This document shows positions 49,309-61,637 of a DNA stretch of 64,000 nucleotides, in pieces (the first letter of the stretch is position 1; each line of letters begins with the position of its first letter). Both the position numbers and the translations under genes were made by a program. The notes beneath the pieces were generated by a model, which worked only from the letters and a program-made list of their open reading frames with translations, had not been told where the DNA came from and did not search any database. The stretch is from Lingula anatina (taxonomy: Eukaryota; Brachiopoda; Lingulata; Lingulida; Lingulidae). The stretch covers positions 438,852-502,851 of the forward strand of contig NW_019773759.1 of assembly GCF_001039355.2 (NCBI RefSeq), in the 5' to 3' direction.

Positions 49309-50625
49309 GACCGCCATATTTAGTCCCCATGATTTGTAAAGCCTGGCTCAACTCGTTGTGAATGCGATCATAGAGACTGAAAAGGGTAGAAACTGTACTG
49401 GTGTAGCATTAACACTCGTCAATTTAGCCAAATGCTATAACTGACTTAAATTGGCAAAACAAAATAGGGTTGGTTTGACTTGTTTTAGTCAAATTTAAAA
49501 CATTTGGAGAAAAATAGTGATGGAAAGGTAGCAATTTGGCGAAGCAAAAAATAGCTAGCACTATCCCAGATACATTGTCAATAGGGGCCATTCAGAACGT
49601 CTCTAGTCCAGTTAGAACAATCTAACCCTAGAGGGCCCATCTTATCAAGTTGAGTGAGAAATAATGAGCTTCACATAAGAAGAGAATCCAATTGCATGTA
49701 GTGGGAAAACAGAGGGATTAGATTTGCTGCCTATGGTAAGCTAAATGCAATCAGTCGCCCTGCTGAGATAGATGGACCCATCTTGACTGGAAACCCGGCT
49801 GAAAGTACCTCTCCAGTGATCAAAGCTAAACAGTGTGAAAGGCCCAATTTCAGTGTCCTGTTGCACCCAGATAAAGGACACAGTTTTTATCAGGTGTGTC
49901 TTTGTTGGGAGCTTAATAAGTATTTGAGGAACAGCCATGTATTATGTAATGGCCATTGAGAGGGGCTATAACAGATAACCCAGTGGTCAGTAGAAGAAAA
50001 GCAGATTGCAGGTAGCCAGATCAGTTTCAAGATCCATTTCAACATTTTATTGCCCGCTATGAATTCACCCTACAGTTTTATTGTAAAGACTTCATGGATT
50101 AGATGTGGAAGTTATTTATTTGCAAGAATCCAGTCTTTCTATCTTTCTCGTAGATCTCACATTCAGGACTTTCTGTACCAGAACTTGACCTCAGTGTATC
50201 ATTTTACGTCATCTGATATTGATCACTAATATAAAATACCTGTATTACTCATGCTGTTGAATCCTGGACCACACAAACATACTACAAATTTACTATGAAA
50301 TGACCAGTTTTAGATTTAAAATATCCCTCAGTAAGCTCTTGATTAAATAAAAGCAAACAATGTCCCTTTGTGTGGAAGTGAAAAGTCAGAGATTTCTGGT
50401 TTTAATCAAATGTGTATTGGAGTATGTTCTGTGCATGATCTGATGATACATTGATAGTTTTTAAGTCCAATTGTAATGGATGATTCAATTAGAGTAGTGG
50501 GTTGCCAAAATGAAATGGCAGATTAAGAATCCAGTTTAATGGGGAAAATGATGCACATTGAGGCCTTCTGAAACATGTTTTGTGCACTCATGACTGCCAT
50601 CACTGGATGTACCTTGATTCCACTA

Positions 50626-50682
50626 ATTACCTCTGCCAAGGAGGTTATGTTTTCACCCCTGTTTGTTTGTTTGTTTGTTTGT
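50626..50682 (+). mobile_element. Truncated MITE with GCCAAGGAGGT end, cut by the N
   Basis: The left 57 bases of the element that is complete at 53074-53335. It stops inside the GTTT repeat, exactly at the assembly gap, so the break is technical. Confidence 0.8.
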
Positions 50683-50683
50683 N
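50683..50683. other. Single-N assembly join within a GTTT repeat
   Basis: The N falls in the tetranucleotide repeat of the MITE. Sequence to the right restarts at a point homologous to 48004, about 2.7 kb back. Confidence 0.9.
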
Positions 50684-53600
50684 TGTTTCACTACTAAGGC
50701 ATACTGCTGAATCTGGAGGCAGTTTGAGAATGTAAGTGCATGCACACATTTCCGAGCCACACAGTTTGAATTGGTTTGAACTATAAAACGTTTTCACATG
50801 CATATTGAGGATGTCCAATAAAAAGGGCAGCAGATTCCACCCTACATTTCCTCTCTCACCTGCGCTACCCCCCACCCTAACCCTTCTTCCCTTGTGATAA
50901 ATGAAATATGTGAAAAATGGGTAAATGGAGCTCAGAATGTGTCTTATCTCCTCATTGGGAAGGTTGGAGGCAAGGTAAACAATTGTGTGTTTTGTAAAGG
51001 ATCTCTCCTTCTTCAAAGTTTAGATACAAATTATTTTTATGCAAAAACTCAGGATTTTAAAAAGTAAAGTGCAATTCTCATATACTGCACTACACGTGCA
51101 TCTCAACAGCTTTACATTGGACACCTGGTCATTTTTGACCCTGACACAGAATGCGCGTTGACGCTTTTGCCCTTGCCTCCATGGGTGATAGCAACCAGTG
51201 TCTTTCTATATAAACCCTCTGTGATCTTTAAAAGAGAGGTGACATCTGAGAGGGTAATTTCAGTAAACAGGTTGATTGCAATTAACAGGGTTCCTGATGT
51301 GTCTAGTGTGTATATGGGCCAAGTTTGGTTGTAGATGGATGAAAACTTAACCCTGCCCAAACTCTAATTCAGGCTATCAAATGCACAGGTTTTTCAAAAT
51401 TGAAACATGCGAAATACATAGATCAGTTGTTGTACTCATCATCATCAAAATAATAACACCTTAAAACAATAGTTCACAGCCTCGAGGATTATCAATGCAC
51501 TTACGGTGTTTGCAATCCCTAATTGTCAACCACCTGCTTCCTGGAATGGGGCTGAAAACAGTTAAACTTAAAGCAGATGAGAACGCATGCTTACTGCTCC
51601 AGGGTACTTATCACTTAACAGTTTACCTTGCTAAATACTTAATGGGGGATAATGATGCCTTCCCAACCCCCAGGAGCTAGGTGTGAAAGTCAGGTAGGAG
51701 GTTGACCCGACCTCATCTCATTTAGATAATATTTTTCCCCTCAAGTGGGTCTTTAAAGGGAAATTCACATAAGCCGCTGTTTGGACTGTGTTGAGACTTC
51801 TCACCCTGATGTTCACTGTGTTAGAGAGGGAAAAGGGTAGAAACTGTACTGGTGTAGTGCTAACACCCGTCAATTTAGCCAAATGCTATAACTGACTTAA
51901 ATTGGCAAAACAAAATAGGGTTGGTTTGACTTGTTTTAGTCAAATTTAAAACATTTGGAGAAAAAAAGTGATGAAAAGGTAGCAATTTGGCTAAGCAAAA
52001 AATAGCTAGCACTATCCCAGATACATTGTCAATAGGGGCCATTCAGAACGTCTCTAGTCCAGTTAGAACAATCTAACCCTAGAGGGCCCATCTTAACAAG
52101 TTGAGTGAAAATAATGAGCTTCACATAAGAAGAGAATCCAATGGCATGTATCATGGTGGGATAACAGAGGGACTAGATTTGCTGCCTATGGTGAGCTAAA
52201 CATAACCTTCTGAGATGGATGGACCCATCTTGACTGGAAACCCAGCTGAAAGTACCTCTCCAATGATCAAAGCTAAACAGTGTGAAAGGCCCAATTTCAG
52301 TGTCCTGTTGCACCCAGATAAAGGACACAGTTTTTATCAGGTGTGTCTTTGTTGGGAGCTTAATAAGTATTTGAGGAACAGCCATGTATTATGTAATGGC
52401 CATTGAGAGGGTCTATAGCAGATAACCCAGTGGTCAGTAGAAGAAAAGCAGATTGCAGGTAGCCAGATCAATTTCAAGATCCATTTCAACATTTTATTGC
52501 CCGCTATGAATCCACCCTATAGTTTTATTGTAACGACTTCAGGGATTAGAGGTAGAAGTTATTTATTTGCAAGAATCAAATCTTTCCTGTCTTTCTCGTT
52601 GATCTCACATTCAGGACTTTCTGTACCAGAACTTGACCTCAATGTATCATTTTACGTCATCTGATATTGACTAGTAATATAAAATACCTGTATTACTCAT
52701 GCTGTTGAATCCTCGACCACACAAACACACGACAAATTAACTGTGAAATGACCAGTTTTAGATTTAAAATATCCTTAAGTAAGCTCTTGATTAAATGAAT
52801 GCAGACAATGCCCCTTTGTGTGGAAGTGAAAAGTCGGAGATTTCTGGTTTTAATCAAATGTGTATTGGAGTATGCTCTGTGTATAATCTGATAATACATT
52901 GATAGTTTTTAAGTCCAATTGTAATGGATGATTCAATTAGAGTAGTGGGTAGCCAAAATGAAATGGCAGATTAAGAATCCAGTTTAATGGGGAAAATTAT
53001 GCACATTGAGGCCTTTTGAAACATGTTTTGTGCACTCATGACTGCCATCACTGGATGTACCTTGATTCCACTAATTACCTCTGCCAAGGAGGTTATGTTT
53101 TCACCCCTGTTTGTTTGTTTGTTTGTTTGTTTGTTTGTTTGTTTGTCTGTCATCAACATAACTAAAAAAGTTATGGACAGATTTTGATGAAATTTTCAGG
53201 AACTGTCAGAAGTGGGCCAAGGAACAGATGATTAGTTTTTGGTGGTGATCTGGATCAGTAATCAATCAATAATCAATAATAAAAAGAAAAATAGCTGCCT
53301 TGGCGGAGGTCTGCGCTCTTGGAGTGTTTTTCTAGTTTTTCATAAAAAGTACAAATGGGTAGGTTGAAGGATGGGGTATCCCCCTCCCCTGTCCTACTTT
53401 GATTTTCTGTCATGGACAGAGCAGTATGGAAATAATGGAATATTTTTAAACAAAGTAATGGAACTGTCAGGAAAAATGATAACGTCTTTTTTTTCTTATC
53501 CACCTTTTTTGCTGTAATTACCTACAACTTGATATTATTGAACAAATTGACTCTTTCAGCAGCCTGAACTAATAGAAAAGGCATTATGGGCAATTCCCTC

Positions 53601-53923
53601 CAAACCGAGCTGAAATTTATGCAAACCTTTGAAATAGGATCTCTCAACATAAGGGGGACTTTTTAACGTAAAAACCACTGCTTAAAAAAACAGTCAATTG
53701 TGTGATGACAGAACTGTTTGTTTAAGATGATCAAATAACTGAACTGATCATAAGTAGAGCTTCTTTGCAGCACCCTCTTCTTTAGGAATGAGAGGTGTGT
53801 ATTATTTTACAGTATTTCAGTGGGTGCTCATAATGAATGGTAGGGTGCTGAAATAGGGGAAATAGTCTGCTAATCTGTTTTTGATGGTCTAGTGTTTCGT
53901 ACATCAATTTTTTTACTTACGAA
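50684..53923 (+). repeat. Redundant block, allele 2
   Basis: Homologous to 48004-50682 up to about 53110, then continuing through the full MITE into single-copy DNA to the N at 53924. The part after the MITE (53137-53923) recurs without visible change at 54441-55227. Confidence 0.88.
53074..53335 (+). mobile_element. Complete MITE with GCCAAGGAGGT/CCTTGGCGGAGGT ends
   Basis: It starts ATTACCTCTGCCAAGGAGGT and carries an eight-unit GTTT repeat, the core GATGAAATTTTCAGGAACTG, and the end GCCTTGGCGGAGGTCTGCGC then CTAG. It is the forward-strand relative of 467-705. The short frames over it are not genes. Confidence 0.75.
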
Positions 53924-53924
53924 N
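53924..53924. other. Single-N assembly join
   Basis: To its right the sequence jumps back to one identical to 50165 onward, a third restart of the same locus. Confidence 0.9.
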
Positions 53925-55227
53925 AGGACTTTCTGTACCAGAACTTGACCTCAGTGTATCATTTTACGTCATCTGATATTGATCACTAATATAAAATACC
54001 TGTATTACTCATGCTGTTGAATCCTGGACCACACAAACATACTACAAATTTACTATGAAATGACCAGTTTTAGATTTAAAATATCCCTCAGTAAGCTCTT
54101 GATTAAATAAAAGCAAACAATGTCCCTTTGTGTGGAAGTGAAAAGTCAGAGATTTCTGGTTTTAATCAAATGTGTATTGGAGTATGTTCTGTGCATGATC
54201 TGATGATACATTGATAGTTTTTAAGTCCAATTGTAATGGATGATTCAATTAGAGTAGTGGGTTGCCAAAATGAAATGGCAGATTAAGAATCCAGTTTAAT
54301 GGGGAAAATGATGCACATTGAGGCCTTCTGAAACATGTTTTGTGCACTCATGACTGCCATCACTGGATGTACCTTGATTCCACTAATTACCTCTGCCAAG
54401 GAGGTTATGTTTTCACCCCTGTTTGTTTGTTTGTTTGTTTGTTTGTTTGTCTGTCATCAACATAACTAAAAAAGTTATGGACAGATTTTGATGAAATTTT
54501 CAGGAACTGTCAGAAGTGGGCCAAGGAACAGATGATTAGTTTTTGGTGGTGATCTGGATCAGTAATCAATCAATAATCAATAATAAAAAGAAAAATAGCT
54601 GCCTTGGCGGAGGTCTGCGCTCTTGGAGTGTTTTTCTAGTTTTTCATAAAAAGTACAAATGGGTAGGTTGAAGGATGGGGTATCCCCCTCCCCTGTCCTA
54701 CTTTGATTTTCTGTCATGGACAGAGCAGTATGGAAATAATGGAATATTTTTAAACAAAGTAATGGAACTGTCAGGAAAAATGATAACGTCTTTTTTTTCT
54801 TATCCACCTTTTTTGCTGTAATTACCTACAACTTGATATTATTGAACAAATTGACTCTTTCAGCAGCCTGAACTAATAGAAAAGGCATTATGGGCAATTC
54901 CCTCCAAACCGAGCTGAAATTTATGCAAACCTTTGAAATAGGATCTCTCAACATAAGGGGGACTTTTTAACGTAAAAACCACTGCTTAAAAAAACAGTCA
55001 ATTGTGTGATGACAGAACTGTTTGTTTAAGATGATCAAATAACTGAACTGATCATAAGTAGAGCTTCTTTGCAGCACCCTCTTCTTTAGGAATGAGAGGT
55101 GTGTATTATTTTACAGTATTTCAGTGGGTGCTCATAATGAATGGTAGGGTGCTGAAATAGGGGAAATAGTCTGCTAATCTGTTTTTGATGGTCTAGTGTT
55201 TCGTACATCAATTTTTTTACTTACGAA
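53925..55227 (+). repeat. Redundant block, allele 1 resumed
   Basis: The first ~515 bases equal 50165-50682 (allele 1 variants, e.g. CTGGACCACACAAACATAC). The remainder equals 53137-53923. The order allele 1, allele 2, allele 1 over one locus is an assembly pattern rather than a biological array. Confidence 0.88.
54386..54639 (+). mobile_element. MITE, same insertion as 53074-53335
   Basis: Identical apart from one or two fewer GTTT units; it is the same genomic insertion represented twice. Confidence 0.8.
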
Positions 55228-55282
55228 AAGAGTTGGATGCGGGATGAACTGTCATGTTGCCTTTTGTGCTTAGAATGACAGA

Positions 55283-55326
55283 AGATGAGAGAGAGAGAGA
55301 GAGAGAAGAGAGAGAAAGAGAGAGGG
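55283..55326. repeat. GA microsatellite
   Basis: (GA)n with AGAAGA interruptions immediately after the redundant block ends. Confidence 0.95.
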
Positions 55327-55490
55327 GATGAAATAAGTGAGGAAAGAAGACAGAAAATTAGGAATTTAATCTACATAATTTGTTCATAAAACAGAGTAAT
55401 AGGATAAACAAAATTTGTAGTAATTAATTCAGTTTTTTTTTTCTTAAAAGCAACAATCTTCGATAAGAAATGATGTTACTGTCAGGTCCT

Positions 55491-55709
55491 GTAAAGCCCC
55501 CTTTACACTGGATGGCATCCTTTCTGCATCCTGCAGTACAGCCCTGTTTGAGAGTAAAAAAATACTTCACCTGCCGACAACTGGCTGATCATTGAGCATT
55601 CATTCTGCAGCCAAAGGGATGTGTGTGCCTCCTTTCTATGACCACAGCAATGCCAGTTTCATTGTCGCACAAAGGACGCAGAACAGACTCCACCTATGTA
55701 AAGGGGGTT
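55491..55709. mobile_element. Possible MITE with GCCCCCTTTACAC ends
   Basis: The left end AAGCCCCCTTTACAC is roughly inverse to the right end ATGTAAAGGGGGTT. The interior is GC-richer than its surroundings and contains paired CTGCATCCTGCAG and CATTCTGCAG words. No target duplication is clear. Confidence 0.4.
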
Positions 55710-56285
55710 GAACAGAGTGGGTGAGGAAAGTAGAATTAGAGAAGGGGGATGTCTGGTTTTATTCCAGTTGATTCCTTCAGGTTTTTGTAATTGACAACAC
55801 AATACACCAGAAACACAAATAAATCACAGACAAAAATACTTGCTAGGCAGATGAAACCATCTCAAGTATTTCCCCGTACAATGTGCAATTAATTCACAAC
55901 ATGGTTCAGTCAGAACTGGACAGCGGGCACCTGCCATATCGAATAATGTATCAGTCTTTTTAAGAGAGTGTAGGTCAATAAAATGACCACTGAGTGACCT
56001 CTAAAAAGCCCTCTTGAATGGAAAGGTATACCTTTGGTTTAGAATTCTTTGAAGTTTTTGAGGTATTTTGACCGTTGTGTACAGTATCAATTTCGAGGTG
56101 GTTTTGATTTTTTGGACATTTTTTGGGGTGGCAATTTGGTGCTATGTTTTCTTTGAATTGGAATTACATCCATCTTAGATTGAGTAATGAGGTGCCATGG
56201 AGCTCAGGCAGGGGGGATTATTATGTGCATGTGCATGGACGTACACGTGCATGACCAGAATGGCTAGTGGAGTAAGGCATTGTGG

Positions 56286-56457
56286 AGAGAGAGAGAGAGA
56301 GAGAGAAGAAGGGAGGAAGAGAGAGAGAGAGAGGAAGAGAGGAGGAGAGAGAGAGAGAGAAGAAGAGAGGAGAGAGAGAGAGAGAGAGAGAAGGAAAGAA
56401 AGAAAGAAAGAGAAAGGGACGGGGGAGAGAGAAAAAACACATGAAGTGAGAGGGAGG

Positions 56458-56548
<91 letters not shown>
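56286..56548. repeat. GA-rich tract followed by (AC)44
   Basis: 56286-56450 is an almost pure purine strand (GA, GGA and GAAA units). It is followed by 88 bases of perfect AC at 56461-56548 and a short GA tail. The frames of up to 140 codons here (Cys/Val, His/Thr, Ser/Leu or Glu/Arg polymers) are translations of the repeats. Confidence 0.97.
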
Positions 56549-56552
<4 letters not shown>

Positions 56553-57896
56553 GGGGAGAGAGAAAACTCTCATGCATAGAGAGAGAAAGATTTGCACCTA
56601 GTTTCTTGGCTGAAAAAGACAAAAAAGTTTGTCTTTCACATAACTCTCTTCTCTAATGTCTGCTTTTCTTACCCCAATAAAAACATATCATATATCGTGC
56701 AAACTGTTCACACAATAACACAATGGCTGACATATTGAACCTCCCATTATACCATAAACTTAGTGCATTAATGTCAGGAATTCACCCAGTACCCTACATT
56801 CACTGGGTGGGGATAATATTGAAGGACCCACCCGATGGAATATTTTCTTTTTATCAAGCTTCCATCCATTAAATGTACACATGCAAATAAATGCATGAGG
56901 TAATGCATTCAGTTAGTTAGCGCAAGTTGACTTGCTTTGCTCAAACAGTGAGTCGCACAAAACATGGCTTAATTACAATCTTACTGGCTGTGTAAAGATT
57001 GTGGGCCCTGAAAAGGGCAATTGTTGGGTCTCATCTGGAGTGCAGATTAGAGCAACGAAGAACAATTCTATTAGAAACTTTTGCCGCTTACACCTCATGA
57101 CTTTCTGTTTATTATGGCAAGGAAAATAAACAGAGATTCAGTTTTCTGTAGAAAAGTGCCAGTGTTATGTTTATACACCTAAACTGAGAGCATTGTTACA
57201 GAAGGAGGTGAGTAATGGGTGTAATTAGCCACCAAAACCTGTTGCGGGTGTGTTACACTAAATAAACTTCCAGGCCATGATGAGGTTGTTTTACTGAATC
57301 ATCTCTCTAGTCCAATATGTCTCATATTGAGGCTCTTTCTTCATGTAATGAAAGAAAGGGAAAACCACCAGGGAATAAGGTTAATTTAAAGAAAAAATTT
57401 ACATGCTTGAATTTTTTTCTTCTCTGCAAAAATGGGGTTTGAACATTTAAGAGATAGCATAAAAAGATGATAATTGATTTCTCACTAGATAAAAAAGCTT
57501 GACAAATCAGTCAAAACAATGAAATAGCAAGCAACAAACCTTAAATCTTTTTCGAAATTGGTCGGATCGAGATAAATTGAAAAAAGATATCCAGATAAAG
57601 ATTAACAATACTACCCATTGTGAGGGCAGATATGAATATATACATATAATGTGTGGAATAATAATAACGGGTTGTGGTGACGAAAATCTTTTAGCCTGTT
57701 TATTTACTCAGTAGCAGTAAATTCTGCCCACCTCCTTGTAGAAGTTGGTGATTGGTAATGGTATACTGTTTGTCTGTTATTGGTAGAAAATGTCTCCAGG
57801 CTGATAACGTTTCATTGTGAAGGTGTTACGTCATTGGAGGTGGAAAAGCAGAAAATGTGATTAGGTCATGATAAAGAACAGCCCACAGCTACTCTC

Positions 57897-58032
57897 TCTA
57901 TGTGTGTGTGCGTGCGTGTGTGTTTGTGTGTTTATGCGTGAAAGAGAAACAGAGAGAGAGAGAGAGAGGAAGAGAGTGTATGTGCATGCATTCTCTCTCT
58001 CTCTCTCTCTCATTCTCTCTCTGTGTGTGTGT
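57897..58032. repeat. Composite TG / GA / TC / TG microsatellite
   Basis: A TG-rich run, then (GA)n at about 57951-57976, (CT)n at about 57992-58021 and GTGTGT. The GA and CT parts are inverse and can pair as a hairpin. Confidence 0.9.
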
Positions 58033-59263
58033 ACATGTACATGAACAAGTATTACCATATTTGAAAGAGAAAAAGGAAGTGATATATAGAAGAAGAGAGA
58101 GGAAGAGAGAAAGTGTGTTTGCAATTTACAGCTTTTAAGATCTTTGTTTAAAAAATGTTGGCTGATATGATGATGAGGAAGTAAGATATTTGATCTTACA
58201 GTTAGCATGTACTGCCTGTTTTTCTGGTCAAGGAGAATCAGCTGTAGGCCTCTCATCATCTACATACGTAATTGCACGCTATTTAATATATTAGAAAAAA
58301 CTCTTATCATATGGAAAAATATGCTTTTGCCAAAGAATGCCTTAAAAAGACTGAATACAAAAGGACAATAGAAAGTTAATAATGGGACACTATATTTTAT
58401 ATCTGTATGTAAAACAAATTATAACTTTTTTAAAGTGCAAGTGTAAAGTACATGAAACTACCGCGACATGGACAATTTGACCATTTGTGGTCAAATTATT
58501 GAGACAACCAAAACATTAAATGTTCTGATTAGTACTTTTACTCTGCGGTGGGCAAACAAATGGCCCTCTATTGAAATTAAATGAGCAGTAACAAAAAACA
58601 TATGTCCCAACATTATGAACAATTGTGTTCTTGTTGGAGAAAAATGTTCCCTATTATCGGTAAGAAAAGGCCAACCTGATCCTTGTTTATGGCCAAAAGG
58701 ATATTTTGTGATAATTGGATTAATCTTGTTAAAAGCTTCTTATTTTTGGTCAGATAACTACCTTTATTTGTTCACATTAATCAAAGTTAATGGAAGAACT
58801 GAATTTTTTTTTTTTTTTGGGGGGGGGCCTTCATTCATGTGTGCCTTTTTATTACAACAACAAGCTGAAACCTACTTTGCAGTGGAGTTTAATTTGGCAC
58901 AAAGGTAGAGGTTTAGTTACTCTTTTGTTGCAATACACTATTTTATAACAAAAATGTACCAGTAATAGTAATTGAAAATCAAGAAATGATAAAATGCTCA
59001 GCTTGTGTGGTCTGACATTTAACTGAGCATGTTTTTCAGCTCCCAAACACAGACCTCTTTTTCAGTGCATTCAACACGCGGACCAGGATAAATATTGCCC
59101 CTAGATTCGAGGAATGTTTGATAAAGTTTGTGTCATTTCAATGACATGGTATTATTTATGTATCTGGAAGAAAGGACAGAAGTCGTTGTTGAAAAAGCAG
59201 ATTTTTTGAGAGGTTAAAGCTGATTGTGTTTGATACATGGAAAGGGGTGAATATGTGTGTGTT

Positions 59264-59264
59264 C

Positions 59265-59316
<52 letters not shown>

Positions 59317-59317
59317 A

Positions 59318-59350
<33 letters not shown>
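59264..59350. repeat. TG microsatellite followed by GA microsatellite
   Basis: About 22 TG units (59268-59313), a GGGAGAT spacer and about 14 GA units (59322-59350). Confidence 0.95.
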
Positions 59351-59353
<3 letters not shown>

Positions 59354-60978
59354 CATGCAGTGTACATACTGCAGAGATGGGTGTTACTGTGTCAGAAAAA
59401 AGCATCCATTTAACAATGCAAAATCATGAACTGGGCCTTTGTGTTTATCATAGTGATTACAGTAGATTTAACATTAAACAGATATAGAGCCATCTGTAAT
59501 TAAGTCCTCATGTATAACAATCACATGGTTTGATTTATGTAGCATGGTTATTCTTCTTATTTCACCCCACTTGTAGCAAGGAGTGGATGTCTATATATTT
59601 TGGCTATATTTCTGATTAAAAAATATACAATAAAAACTCTGATTTCTTATAATTAATAGGGCATTTTCAAATTGGGAAAGATAATTCATTTTAGAAAAAA
59701 GTTTAATTTACATGCTTTCAGGAGGCAAAGTCTACCATTATGTTACTTATAAGAAGGACATGGCTGACAAAATCTGACAGAATCTGAGATGTCACTACTT
59801 GACAGATGAGAAATGAGGTTTTTACAAAATTGAATTACTGAAAATGCTTCAATTTAAGGCCCACAATTCAACAATCTACCTCTTGACAAAGAAGTAACTT
59901 TAAATCACTTCTTCTCTTGTGCTCTTAGTCTAGGCTCTGTTCACATGGGGCAATTTTGGACTTCTCTTATTATAATTTTTTTTTGGCTCGGGAGCAGTCC
60001 TGATTCGGTTGTTTTCTTATTTGCAAAAAGTTTGCAGCATGCTCTCATGCAATCAAATACATACAGCTACAGGCTTGTATGAGGTAAAAATCCTATTTAT
60101 TTTATCACATGATGTGGACTTCCATGATGTTGTAAAATCCACATCATTTTTACATGGCTGCTCAGATTTAACTACATTGCTCCAGTTATGCGTTTACAAT
60201 GTGCCATTGTATTGTTGATGATGGTGGTGTCAAATAGGTAACAAGACATTATCAATATTAGGCCCCATTCCCATAGATACCATCGGTCTATGTGAATCGC
60301 CCTTACTCTGCGGAGATTTTAGTTAACTGCAATCAGCTTAACTGAATAATACGCTTGATTACAAGCACAGAGAGTCATTGTAATAGTGGACCGAAAATGA
60401 GCCCAGTATGAATGCAACCATGCTAGGGTTAAAACAGGACGCCCAGGGCCAGCCAGAATGGACGTTAAACCTTCCATTAAAGCTTGAATTAACTAGTGTT
60501 TAAATCTGTCTTAACGGGAAGATGGATGGGTGTTAAGACAGGTTGGATGATGTTGAGGAGGGCGGGTTAAGTTTCGTGTCACAGTTTTGTCCTGTTTTAC
60601 GTCTGGACAAGGGCTATTATGTGGTCAAGGGTCATTAATTGGCTGGACTAAGTGTGATCCGTCTTCACACTCTGCTTTGATGTGACTGCTGATTGAAAGG
60701 CTGGTTTATTTGCCGTGAAGTTCGTTTAAAAAAAAGAAAAGATTGAAAAAAAAAACAAAACGATATAACACAATGCTTAGGTGTGTTAATGGTGAGAATA
60801 TACGTAGGCCATTTTTATTTAATTCATGGGGTCATAATAGAGATAAAGTGCAGTCTGATGACAAGATTAAAGTTATCCTCTGGGTCTTTTGATGAAAGTC
60901 ATTATTGTTTGTAATTGGTGTTTTTGAAATGAAAGTGTGTATACTTTCCTCTTCTAACGTAGTATTCCTAGTTGTGTC

Positions 60979-60994
60979 TTGGGGGGGGGGGGGG
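60979..60994. repeat. G-run
   Basis: About 16 consecutive G within non-coding DNA. Confidence 0.9.
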
Positions 60995-61552
60995 TTGTCT
61001 TCTATGAAAGTCAGTGCTACAATCAATCAATTTTTCAATGGATTTTGTGGCCACAGCCCTGAGTTTAGAGACAAACTTGGATTGAATGCTGTACCATCAG
61101 CATCATTGCAATATCTTACCGTCAACTGCACATGCAATAAACTCTGAACTTAAGGTACACATACTCCTGAACAATTAAGATCTTTGAAAAATGTTGGCAG
61201 GTATTTAGGACTGTTATTATTTGATTGTTACTATGAGATTTCTGATGATAGAAAGAGACACATATTTGTCTAGACCAGTTTAGTTGACATGCTCAGGGCT
61301 ATTACATTCAGCTGTGTCTACAGAGTAGCACTAGAAAATATTTCATTCTTTTTAACACTGAAATATGTTATTTGTCTAAGCTTGTCATATTACATGAGAA
61401 ATATGTTAATCTACTTTTATTTCTCCAGATTTGTTCTCAACTTCTGTAGTGATTTGGCTTGTGTTCAAACTGATCAAAATGTGGAGAGCATCTCAAAGGT
61501 GCAGACAAAATTATTTATTGAACTCACTTCTTTCCTTCCTGAAATAACTGTC

Positions 61553-61637
61553 CATCCTGGAAATTTTATCAAAATCTGTGAAGAACTTTCTGACATATAT
61601 ATAGTATCTTGTCTGCTGGCAAACAAACCAACCAACT
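61553..61637 (+). mobile_element. Decayed fragment of the GGCGGAGGT-type MITE
   Basis: Phrases GGAAATTTTATCAAAATCTG, TATCTTGTCTG and GGCAAACAAACCAACC follow the order of the MITE core seen at 540-660 but are diverged and lack the ends. The 116-codon frame at 61289-61639 finishes inside this relic, which argues against it being a gene. Confidence 0.45.

Larger units (their letters stand above)
48004..50682 (+). repeat. Redundant block, allele 1
   Basis: From TGTTTCACTACTAAGG to the GTTT repeat before the N at 50683. Its right part is identical to 53925-54442, and the block as a whole is a diverged version of 50684-53110. Differences include substitutions, small indels and a hairpin (49129-49308) missing from the other copy. 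Confidence 0.88.

Noticed and set aside
56175-56622. Frames of 94-140 codons of Cys-Val, Ser-Leu or His-Thr repeats
   Set aside because: Pure translations of the GA and AC microsatellites in several frames.
60261-60340. GGCCCCATTCCCATAG resembling one end of the GATCGATCT MITE family
   Set aside because: No matching inverted end or target duplication was found downstream, so it was not called as an element.
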